From NCBI GenBank assembly GCA_937872275.1, contig CALMSE010000042.1, positions 1-5,532 on the forward strand: a stretch of DNA of 5,532 bases. Direction: 5' to 3'. Origin of the DNA: an uncultured Leucobacter sp. (GTDB lineage: Bacteria > Actinomycetota > Actinomycetes > Actinomycetales > Microbacteriaceae). This document shows positions 1 through 5,532 of this stretch, piece by piece; within the stretch, counting starts at the first letter, position 1; every line of letters begins with the position of its first letter. Under the pieces are notes generated by a model. That model was not told the DNA's origin and did not search any database. It was given only the letters and a program-made list of their open reading frames with translations. Position numbers and translations under genes: made by a program.

Positions 1-48
1 AGCGCCTAACCCCACGAAGGATCACACCGATACACCACGCCCCTGGAC

Positions 49-73
49 TTGACCGCGTCGAAGCGCGTACAAT
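49..73 (+). promoter_or_regulatory. Possible promoter of the AraC-family regulator gene
   Basis: TACAAT at 68-73 is a good match to the bacterial -10 consensus and lies 42 bases before the chosen ATG, a plausible leader length. The best -35 match, TTGACC at 49-54, is only 13 bases upstream of it. That is shorter than the usual 16-18, so either the -35 is poor or the promoter relies on an activator. A weak alternative -35 is TGGACT at 44-49 with an 18-base spacer. The rest of positions 1-48 shows no gene; a short ACACC direct repeat (24-28 and 32-36) is the only pattern I see there. Confidence 0.35.
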
Positions 74-101
74 GCCGGTGAGATGATCCGTGCGATGCTC
101 G

Positions 102-109
102 AGGAGGAG
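102..109 (+). promoter_or_regulatory. Ribosome binding site that sets the regulator start
   Basis: The run AGGAGGAG is a strong Shine-Dalgarno sequence about 6-8 bases before the ATG at 116. It favours that ATG over the in-frame ATG at 83, which would place the Shine-Dalgarno inside the coding region and has no comparable purine run before it. Confidence 0.8.
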
Positions 110-115
110 AGACGT

Positions 116-1111
116 ATGTCTTCAGCGGTCGATCTGCCCGATGCCGCCCTGCCTCCGACGATCGACGGCGGATCCACCACGAGCATCGACGAGTTCACCG
201 ACATGGTGTCGCGCATCTACTCGCCGGTGCGGATCGCGGCCGACGATCCCGCGCGCTTCCGCGGCGGCATCCGCAGCCGCGTGCTCGGCGAGGTCTACGT
301 CAACGAGGTGAAGAGCTCGCAGCACGAGATCGCGCGCAACGACGCCGAGGTGCGCCTCTTCACGAAGGACCACCGCTTCCTCAAGGTGAGCCTGCTCATG
401 AGCGGTCACGCCAACTCGGTGCAGGGCACGAGCTCCACCGACTTCGAGCCCGGGCAGATGATCATCCACGACAGCGCCCGGCCGTACACCATGTACCTCG
501 ACGACGACTTCCACATGGTGTTCCTGCTGATCCCCCGCGACCGCTTCGACCTGCCCGACGCGGCGACCAACGACCTGATCGGCCAGCGCATCGAGGACGG
601 GGCCGGCGTGTCGAGCACCGTGCTGCCGTTCTTCTCGACGCTCGCGAGGAACATCGCCGACCTGAACGGCCCGAGCGCCGTGCGCCTCATGAGCAACACG
701 GTCGACCTCGTCGAGACCATGATGTTCAGCCTCGTGGGCCAGAACCTCTCCGAGCCGCACCGCACGAGGCGGCGCGAGCTGCTGATGCAGATCCAGGCGT
801 TCATCGACTGCCATCTCGACGACCCCGAGCTCGACCCGCAGCAGATCGCCGCGGCGAACTTCATCTCGACCCGCTATCTGCACCGGCTCTTCAGCGACGA
901 GGAGATCACGGTGGCCGGGTACATGCGCCAGGCCCGGCTGGTGCGGTGCCGCCGCGACCTGAGCGATCCGCTGCTCGCGCATCTGCCGGTCTCGGCGATC
1001 GCGAGCCGCTGGGGCTTCCTGAACTCCTCGCACTTCTCGCGGCTCTTCCGCCAGGTCGTCGGCGTCTCGCCCACCGAGTACCGCTTCAACGCGATGGTCT
1101 CGGCCGCCTGA
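116..1111 (+). CDS. AraC-family transcriptional regulator
   Basis: This encodes a 331-residue cytoplasmic DNA-binding regulator. The C-terminal ~110 residues form an AraC/XylS double helix-turn-helix domain. The first HTH is at about residues 239-262 (LDPQQIAAANFISTRYLHRLF). The second is at 290-323, with the family signature IASRWGFLNSSHFSRLFR followed by VGVSPTEYR. The N-terminal ~200 residues resemble the cupin-like AraC-binding-like sensor domain found in FeaR-type regulators, including a GQMIIHDSARPYTMYL stretch near 113-128 and a FLLIPRDRF stretch near 136-144. I chose ATG 116 because of the strong Shine-Dalgarno at 102-109; an in-frame start at 83 would add 11 residues. Family members usually activate a nearby catabolic operon in response to a small molecule. 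Here the gene converges on the carboxylase/acetoacetyl-CoA synthetase operon, so control of that operon is plausible but inferred from linkage only. The effector is unknown. Confidence 0.93.
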   Translation: MSSAVDLPDAALPPTIDGGSTTSIDEFTDMVSRIYSPVRIAADDPARFRGGIRSRVLGEVYVNEVKSSQHEIARNDAEVRLFTKDHRFLKVSLLMSGHANSVQGTSSTDFEPGQMIIHDSARPYTMYLDDDFHMVFLLIPRDRFDLPDAATNDLIGQRIEDGAGVSSTVLPFFSTLARNIADLNGPSAVRLMSNTVDLVETMMFSLVGQNLSEPHRTRRRELLMQIQAFIDCHLDDPELDPQQIAAANFISTRYLHRLFSDEEITVAGYMRQARLVRCRRDLSDPLLAHLPVSAIASRWGFLNSSHFSRLFRQVVGVSPTEYRFNAMVSAA

Positions 1112-1120
1112 GCCCTGCTC

Positions 1121-1134
1121 GGCCGCGCGCGGCC
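1121..1134. terminator. GC palindrome between convergent genes, possible bidirectional terminator
   Basis: GGCCGCGCGCGGCC is a perfect 14-base palindrome in the 26-base gap between the two convergent stop codons. It could form a 5-bp stem with a CGCG loop in transcripts from either strand. No T tract follows on either side, so it is not a classical intrinsic terminator. In GC-rich actinobacteria hairpins without a U tract are often proposed as terminators, and the position is right for that. It could equally be chance in very GC-rich DNA. Confidence 0.3.
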
Positions 1135-1137
1135 CGG

Positions 1138-3141
1138 CTATCGCGCGGCGGCGAACCCGGCCGCGCGCCGCGCGAACCACTCGATCGACTCGGGGTTCGC
1201 GACCGAGCCGAGGTTCACGGCCTGCTCCCGTGGCAGGCCCATGAAGAGCCGCTTCACCGGCACCTCGAGCTTCTTGCCGGCGTGCGTCACCGGGATCGCC
1301 GGCGCGGCGATCACCTCGTCGGGCACGTGGCGGGCGCTCGCGTGCTCGCGGATCCGCGCCACGATACGGGCGGTGAGCTCCTCTCCCACGACGTCGCCTC
1401 CGTCGCGCAGGGCGACGAACAGCGGCATGTAGTACCCGCCTCCCGGGAGCTCGACCCCGATCACGAGCGACTCGGCGACCTCGGGGATCGCCGACACCGC
1501 GGCGTAGACGTCGGCCGGCCCGATGCGCACCCCCTGCCGGTTGAGCGTCGCGTCGGAGCGGCCGTGGACGACGAACTCGCCATCGGAGGTCTCGGTGATC
1601 CAGTCGCCCTGGGCCCAGACGCCCGGGAACCTCTCGAAGTAGCTCGAACGGTACTTCTCCCCGCTCTCGTCGCCCCAGAGGCGGAGCGGCATCGAGGGCA
1701 TCGGCCGGCGGACGACGAGGTCGCCCACCTCGTCGATCACGCGCTCGCCCCGCTCGTTCCACGCTTCGACCGCGACGCCGAGCAGCGGCCCCTGCAGCAG
1801 CCCCGCGTGCACGGGCTCCAGCGGGTTCGAGCCGATGAAGCCGCTGCAGATGTCAGTGCCGCCGGTGTCGGAGCCGAGGTGCACCTCGGGCTTCACCGCT
1901 TCGTGCACCCATCGCCAGGTCGAGACCGGCAGCGGCGAGCCCGTCGAGAGGATCGAGCGCAGCCTCTGGAGGTCGTGGCGCTCGCGCGGCCGAGCTCCCG
2001 AGCGCTCGGCGAGCTGCAGGTAGGCGGCGCCCGTGGCGAACATCGTGGTACCCGTGCGGGCGATGATCTCGAACTGCCGGTCGGGCCCGCTCGAGGTCGG
2101 CGAGCCCGCGTAGGTCACCACCGAGGCGCCGGCGGCCATGTTGTTGACCAGGGTGTTCCACACCATCCAGCTGGTGTTCGCCGCGACGTAGTAGCGATCC
2201 CCCGCCCCCATGTCCTGGTTCAGCCCGGTGCCCTTGACGGCCTCGAGCAGCATGCCGCCGTGGCCGTGCACGATGCCCTTCGGGGCGCCGGTGGTGCCCG
2301 AGGAGAAGAGCACCCAGAGCGGGTGGTCGAAGGGCACGCGTTCGAAGACCGGGTCGCGCGGGACGCTCACGATGGCGTCGAAGTCGTGGCGGGGCGGGGC
2401 GCCCGGGGCGCCTCCGGCCGAATCGCCGCCGACCACCACCACCGCCTGCAGCCCCGGCAGGCCGGCCTCGATCTCGGCGAGGCGATCCGCGACCGCGTAG
2501 GGCCTGCCGCCGTAGACGTAGCCCTCGACGCCGATGAGCACGGCGGGCTCCAGCTGCCGCAGTCGGTCGAGGGTCGCGGGTGCCGAGAGATCGGGCGAAT
2601 TGATGGTCCAGATCGCGCCGACCGCGGCGGTGGCGAGGAGCCCCACGATCGCCGCGGGGAGGTTCGGCAGCACCGCGGCGACGCGGTCGCCGGGGCCCAC
2701 CCCCTGCTCGCGCAGCCACTCGGCGAAGGCGCCGACCCGTTCCGCGAGCTCGGCCCAGCTGATCGCGGTCTCGCGATCGTCCTCGGTGATGTCGAGGATC
2801 GCCGTCTCGTCCCTCCGCCCGGCGTCCGCCGCCGGGCGCAGCACGTTCTCGGCGAAGTTCAGCCGCACCCCCGGGAACCACACCGCGCCGGGCATCCGCT
2901 CCTCGGCGAGCGGGGCGCCGTCCCAGCCATCGCCGATCAGCTCGAAGTACTCGCCCACGGCGCCCCAGAAGGCGCCGAGCTCGTCGACGGACCACCGCCA
3001 CAGCGTCCGGTAGTCGGCGACCTCGACGCCGCGGTGCTCGCGCAGCCAGCGCATGAAATCGGTGAGGCGGGCGCTCTCGACGTCCGTCGCGGTCGGGGCC
3101 CAGGTGCGGATCCGCCCCTCGCCGCCCGGCGCGCCGCTCAC
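1138..3141 (-). CDS. aacS: Acetoacetyl-CoA synthetase (acetoacetate-CoA ligase)
   Basis: This 667-residue cytoplasmic enzyme of the acyl-adenylate-forming family would convert acetoacetate, ATP and CoA to acetoacetyl-CoA, AMP and pyrophosphate, feeding thiolase and acetyl-CoA. An acetyl-CoA-synthetase-type N-terminal region occupies about residues 25-95 (ADYRTLWRWSVDELGAFW, then WFPGVRLNFAENVL). The ATP-binding loop SSGTTGAPKG is at 280-289. GSDTGGTDICSGFIGSNP is at 423-440 and QGDW at 511-514. The hinge HGRSDATLNRQGVRIG is at 526-541, and THAGKKLEV at 619-627 carries the probable adenylation lysine (K623). The ATLNRQGVRIG and GGTDI...GSNP wording is typical of acetoacetate-CoA ligases rather than acetyl- or propionyl-CoA synthetases, and the length is normal. 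The GTG start overlaps the upstream stop as GTGA. Only a weak GGGGG run precedes it, so translation is probably coupled. The reading frame stays open 45 codons further upstream, but that stretch is arginine-rich out-of-frame carboxyltransferase sequence. A related short 3-oxo acid could be the real substrate. Confidence 0.92.
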   Translation of the reverse strand: MSGAPGGEGRIRTWAPTATDVESARLTDFMRWLREHRGVEVADYRTLWRWSVDELGAFWGAVGEYFELIGDGWDGAPLAEERMPGAVWFPGVRLNFAENVLRPAADAGRRDETAILDITEDDRETAISWAELAERVGAFAEWLREQGVGPGDRVAAVLPNLPAAIVGLLATAAVGAIWTINSPDLSAPATLDRLRQLEPAVLIGVEGYVYGGRPYAVADRLAEIEAGLPGLQAVVVVGGDSAGGAPGAPPRHDFDAIVSVPRDPVFERVPFDHPLWVLFSSGTTGAPKGIVHGHGGMLLEAVKGTGLNQDMGAGDRYYVAANTSWMVWNTLVNNMAAGASVVTYAGSPTSSGPDRQFEIIARTGTTMFATGAAYLQLAERSGARPRERHDLQRLRSILSTGSPLPVSTWRWVHEAVKPEVHLGSDTGGTDICSGFIGSNPLEPVHAGLLQGPLLGVAVEAWNERGERVIDEVGDLVVRRPMPSMPLRLWGDESGEKYRSSYFERFPGVWAQGDWITETSDGEFVVHGRSDATLNRQGVRIGPADVYAAVSAIPEVAESLVIGVELPGGGYYMPLFVALRDGGDVVGEELTARIVARIREHASARHVPDEVIAAPAIPVTHAGKKLEVPVKRLFMGLPREQAVNLGSVANPESIEWFARRAAGFAAAR
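3138..3141 (-). other. GTGA stop/start overlap coupling carboxyltransferase and acetoacetyl-CoA synthetase
   Basis: Read on the minus strand, the carboxyltransferase ends CGG-TGA, and the GTG start of the synthetase uses the last G of CGG plus TG of the stop. This four-base overlap is a standard arrangement for translational coupling in operons. It fits the lack of a good Shine-Dalgarno directly before the GTG. Confidence 0.8.
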
Positions 3142-4658
3142 CGCGCGGCCCCCGTGTCGCGGACGAGCCGCACGTGCTCGTCGCCGAGCCGCACGTCGAT
3201 GGTTCGCCAGTTCGGCAGCCGGTCCGCGGCCCGCACGAACTCCGAGGCGGTGCCCGCAGGGGGCTTCGGCCGCCACCCCGGCGCGGCCTGCGAGCGCAGC
3301 ACCGACTCGAGCAGTTCGGGGGCCATCACGATGCGCAGCAGCAGCTCCTCCTCATCGAGGACGCGCCCGAAGCGGGCGGCGTAGTCCGCATGCAGCTCGT
3401 CGAGCGTGCGCGCGTCGGCCGGCTGCCGCAGCTCCCGCGTGCGCGGCAGCGACTCCACCCGTTCCACCACCTCGGGCGCGATCTCGCCGAGCGGCGTGCC
3501 GAACTGCCCGATCACGAAGCGCACCACCTCATCGGGGATGCGCGAGTAGCGCGGCTGCCCGCTGTGCTCGGCGAGCACGTTCATGAGCGCCTGGCTGCCG
3601 ACGAACTGGCTGAAGGGGGTGACCATGATCGGGTATCCGAGCTCGCTCCGCACGCGGCCGGTCTCCTCGATCACCGCGGGCAGCAGCTCGCCCATGCCGA
3701 GCTCGCCGAGCTGACGGCGCAGCGTCCCCATCATGCCGCCGGGGATCTGGTGCACGTGCGTGCTGAGGTCGTAGGGCATCACGCGCCCGCCCGAGAGCCC
3801 CTGCTCGCGGGCGGCGGCGGCGAGGATCCGGCTCGTCTCGGCGACCGCCTCGCGGTCGATGTCGACGGCGACGCCCGCCGCATCGAAGTTCACGAGCGTC
3901 GCCTCGAGCTGCGGCTGAGCGGTGCCGTTCGCGAGCGGGCCGATGCCGGTGTGCACCGCGTCGATGCCGAGCCGGGCCGCGCGCAGATAGCCGAGCGGCG
4001 CCTCGCCGGTCGTGCAGTGGCCGTGCAGCTCGAAGCGCTTGACGGTCAGCGCCTCCCGCATCGCGGGCACGAGCCCCGCGACGCGCTCGACGGTGAGCAG
4101 CCCCCCGGGATCCTTCAGGTACACGATGTCGATGTCGGGGCAGGCGTCGTACGCCCGCGCGGCCCCGAGGTACGACGCGTCGGTGTGCACCGGCGACTCG
4201 GTGAACACGACCGCCGCCACCACGGTCTCGATGCCCTCCTCCTTCGCCCAGCGCGCGACCTCGATCACCTGCGCGACGTCGTTCATGGGCTCGGCGATCT
4301 GCAGCCGCCGCAGCCCGTGCCGAGCCATCAGCCTCAGCGACATGCGCATGACCGTCTCCGATGAGCGGTCCCACGACATGAAGCGCATGCCCGTCGAGAT
4401 CGCCGAGAGCGGGGTCTCGGGCGCCGCGGCCCGGGCGCGCGAGATGCGCTCCCATGGGTTCTCGCCGTGCGTCTTCGCCCCCATCAGCAGATTGGTCGAG
4501 CTCGTGTAGTCGATCGCATCGAGCCCGATGCGGTCCATCGCGGCGAGCGCGGTCTCGGCCATGCCGGTGGTCACGCCGACCGCGCCCCAGAGCGACTGGT
4601 TGCCGTCGCGCAGGCTCGTGTCCACGAAGCCCACGGGTCCGTACGTCGCGACTGCCAT
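3138..4658 (-). CDS. Biotin-dependent carboxyltransferase subunit, pyruvate carboxylase/oxaloacetate decarboxylase-like
   Basis: This 506-residue protein has an HMGL-like TIM barrel (about 8-270) and a PYC/OADA conserved domain (about 290-455). Family members move a carboxyl group between biotin and a keto acid. Residues matching the metal site are D18 (in LRDGNQ), K182 (YLKDPGGLL, the lysine carbamylated in homologues), and H212 and H214 (LHGHCTTG). R17, Q21 and T347 (MVTPFSQFVG) are also kept. HQIPGGMMGTLRRQLGELG (303-321) resembles the oxaloacetate decarboxylase/PycB branch. Unusual points by hand alignment: QSLWGAVGVTT replaces QSLLATRMRT, and the substrate-carboxylate arginine of LLRG appears to be threonine (T89 in STGMRF). 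There is no biotinyl domain or MKM motif, so a separate carrier is needed. ATG 4658 follows the biotin carboxylase stop by one base and has a strong Shine-Dalgarno. Ordinary pyruvate carboxylase subunit B or oxaloacetate decarboxylase alpha are the default names. I favour a different acceptor, possibly a ketone, because of these changes and the acetoacetyl-CoA synthetase encoded next. The family is sure; the substrate is not. Confidence 0.88.
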   Translation of the reverse strand: MAVATYGPVGFVDTSLRDGNQSLWGAVGVTTGMAETALAAMDRIGLDAIDYTSSTNLLMGAKTHGENPWERISRARAAAPETPLSAISTGMRFMSWDRSSETVMRMSLRLMARHGLRRLQIAEPMNDVAQVIEVARWAKEEGIETVVAAVVFTESPVHTDASYLGAARAYDACPDIDIVYLKDPGGLLTVERVAGLVPAMREALTVKRFELHGHCTTGEAPLGYLRAARLGIDAVHTGIGPLANGTAQPQLEATLVNFDAAGVAVDIDREAVAETSRILAAAAREQGLSGGRVMPYDLSTHVHQIPGGMMGTLRRQLGELGMGELLPAVIEETGRVRSELGYPIMVTPFSQFVGSQALMNVLAEHSGQPRYSRIPDEVVRFVIGQFGTPLGEIAPEVVERVESLPRTRELRQPADARTLDELHADYAARFGRVLDEEELLLRIVMAPELLESVLRSQAAPGWRPKPPAGTASEFVRAADRLPNWRTIDVRLGDEHVRLVRDTGAAR

Positions 4659-4659
4659 C

Positions 4660-5532
4660 TCAGTCCTCCTTCTCGTCGGCGGTCTCCAGGGGCGCCTCGT
4701 CGCGCGCCTCCCACATCGCCCCGAACCAGGTCGTCGGCACTCCGCCGCGCACGAAGTCGGGGTGCCCCAGCACCGCGCGGTGCACGGGCAGGGTCGTCGG
4801 CACGCCCGTGATGCGCGTGCGTTCGACGGCGGATCGCAGCGCCTCGACGGCGCTGCCGCGGTCGGCGGCGCGCACGATGAGCTTCGCCATCAGCGAGTCG
4901 TAGTAGGGAGGGAAGCCCTCGCCCTCGATCAGGTGGTGATCGATGCGCACCCCCGGCCCGCCGGGCCATTCGATCCGTTCCACCAGCCCGGGCCTCGGGA
5001 CGAAGCCCAGCTCGGGATCCTCCGCGTTGATGCGCACCTCGATGGCCGTCGCGGGCGGTACCGCGGGCGCATCGGGCAGTCGAGGGTCGCATCCCAGCGC
5101 CAGCCGCAGCTGGGCGGCGACGAGGTCGATGCCGTAGGCCTCCTCCGTGACGGGATGCTCGACCTGGATGCGGGCGTTCATCTCGAGGAACACGACATCG
5201 CGCGAGCGGGTGTCGACAAGGAATTCGACGGTGCCGGCGCCGCGGTAGCGGAGCTCTCTGACGAGCGCACGCGAGGCGTCGTGCAGCACGCGACGGCGCT
5301 CCTCGTCGAGGTTCGGCGCGGGGCACTCCTCGATGAGCTTCTGGTGGCGGCGCTGCACCGAGCAGTCGCGGTCGCCGAAGACCTGCGCACCGCCCTGCCC
5401 GTCGCCGAAGACCTGCACCTCGACGTGGCGGGCGGCGCCGTAGAATCGCTCGAGGTAGAGCGCTCCGTCGCCGAAGGCCGCGGCCGCCTCCGCCGCGGCC
5501 TGCGGCACGAGCGCGGCGAGTTCGGCCTCGTC
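4660..5532 (-). CDS. Biotin carboxylase subunit, C-terminal 290 residues (N-terminus beyond the window)
   Basis: This subunit would use ATP and bicarbonate to carboxylate biotin on a carrier protein. The frame is open to the right edge. The first visible residues (DEAELAAL) align near residue 173 of E. coli AccC, so roughly the first 170-180 residues are missing: the N-terminal domain and the glycine-rich ATP loop. Visible landmarks, numbered from the edge, are DCSVQRRHQKLIEE (57-69) with K65 matching AccC K238, and E103 and E117 as metal ligands. EMNARIQVEHPVTEE (117-131) includes R121 and E125, matching AccC R292 and E296. RINAEDP is at 167-173, with R167 matching AccC R338. PPYYDSLMAKLI is at 208-219. 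All catalytic residues in view are intact. The protein stops soon after the biotin carboxylase C-terminal domain, so it is a stand-alone subunit without a fused carrier. It is one base from the carboxyltransferase gene and is most likely its partner. It could also serve an acyl-CoA carboxylase, but no crotonase-type carboxyltransferase is in view. Confidence 0.94.
   Translation of the reverse strand, partial: DEAELAALVPQAAAEAAAAFGDGALYLERFYGAARHVEVQVFGDGQGGAQVFGDRDCSVQRRHQKLIEECPAPNLDEERRRVLHDASRALVRELRYRGAGTVEFLVDTRSRDVVFLEMNARIQVEHPVTEEAYGIDLVAAQLRLALGCDPRLPDAPAVPPATAIEVRINAEDPELGFVPRPGLVERIEWPGGPGVRIDHHLIEGEGFPPYYDSLMAKLIVRAADRGSAVEALRSAVERTRITGVPTTLPVHRAVLGHPDFVRGGVPTTWFGAMWEARDEAPLETADEKED
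4664..4671 (-). promoter_or_regulatory. Ribosome binding site of the carboxyltransferase gene
   Basis: On the minus strand AAGGAGGA lies 5 bases before the ATG at 4658, a near-ideal Shine-Dalgarno. It sits inside the last codons of the biotin carboxylase (the GAG AAG GAG GAC TGA tail), which fixes the carboxyltransferase start and suggests coupled translation of the two subunits. Confidence 0.85.

Noticed and set aside
24..36. Direct repeat ACACC-GAT-ACACC as a possible AraC-family operator
   Set aside because: Five-base units eight bases apart are too short, and the spacing does not match the usual 10-11 or 21-base helical phasing of AraC-family half sites.
83..115. Upstream ATG start for the regulator, adding 11 residues
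   Set aside because: The strong Shine-Dalgarno at 102-109 would lie inside this extension and is ideally placed for ATG 116, while ATG 83 has no good site before it.
122..1762. Minus-strand open frame of about 546 codons crossing the regulator gene and the end of the synthetase gene
   Set aside because: It has low-complexity composition, no motif, and overlaps two well-supported genes in other frames, so it is a shadow of GC-rich coding sequence.
3165..3196. 11-base direct repeat GAGCCGCACGT near the carboxyltransferase C-terminus
   Set aside because: It corresponds to a chance DVRLGDEHVRL pseudo-repeat in coding sequence with restricted GC-rich codon use; there is no sign of a regulatory role.
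3142..3276. 45-codon N-terminal extension of the acetoacetyl-CoA synthetase
   Set aside because: The extension is arginine-rich and overlaps the carboxyltransferase C-terminus out of frame. The GTG at 3141 gives a normal length and the classic GTGA overlap.
946..3384. Very long plus-strand open frame of about 812 codons opposite the acetoacetyl-CoA synthetase gene
   Set aside because: Its translation is arginine-, alanine- and histidine-rich with no recognisable domain, and it lies antisense to a clear enzyme gene and across the end of the regulator gene. Such frames are expected on the opposite strand of GC-rich DNA.
3174..4364. Plus-strand open frame of about 396 codons opposite the carboxyltransferase gene
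   Set aside because: It is rich in His, Arg and Ala without family features and is fully antisense to the conserved carboxyltransferase.

Overview
The window is GC-rich throughout, with strong G/C bias at third codon positions, GTG used as a start, and polypurine Shine-Dalgarno sites. This points to a high-GC Gram-positive bacterium. An actinobacterium is most likely, and something like the Microbacteriaceae is a guess from general character only. There is no rRNA, tRNA, CRISPR array or mobile element. The DNA is almost fully coding and looks like a catabolic gene cluster.

Layout, left to right. Positions 1-115 are a leader with a possible promoter and a clear ribosome binding site. Positions 116-1111 (+) encode an AraC-family regulator. 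A 26-base gap holding a GC palindrome separates it from a convergent minus-strand operon. In transcription order (right to left) that operon has three genes. The first is a biotin carboxylase (4660 to beyond 5532, N-terminus off the window). The second is a carboxyltransferase of the pyruvate carboxylase/oxaloacetate decarboxylase TIM-barrel type (3138-4658). The third is an acetoacetyl-CoA synthetase (1138-3141). The biotin carboxylase and carboxyltransferase genes are one base apart, with the second gene's Shine-Dalgarno inside the first. The carboxyltransferase and synthetase genes overlap by four bases (GTGA), so all three are probably co-transcribed and translationally coupled.

How the genes may work together. 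The biotin carboxylase would load CO2 on a biotin carrier, and the carboxyltransferase would pass it to a small acceptor. The synthetase would then activate a 3-oxo acid with CoA and ATP. The carboxyltransferase keeps the expected metal and lysine residues. By hand alignment, however, it lacks the arginine that holds the pyruvate carboxylate and the usual ATRMRT loop. Together with the acetoacetate-activating enzyme encoded directly after it, this suggests a non-pyruvate acceptor. The most attractive hypothesis is a biotin-dependent ketone carboxylase (acetone + CO2 to acetoacetate), followed by acetoacetyl-CoA formation and thiolysis. This would differ from the known biotin-independent acetone carboxylases of the hydantoinase-like AcxABC type. 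It is an inference. No biotin carrier domain is visible in the window, and its gene is expected beyond the right edge or elsewhere.
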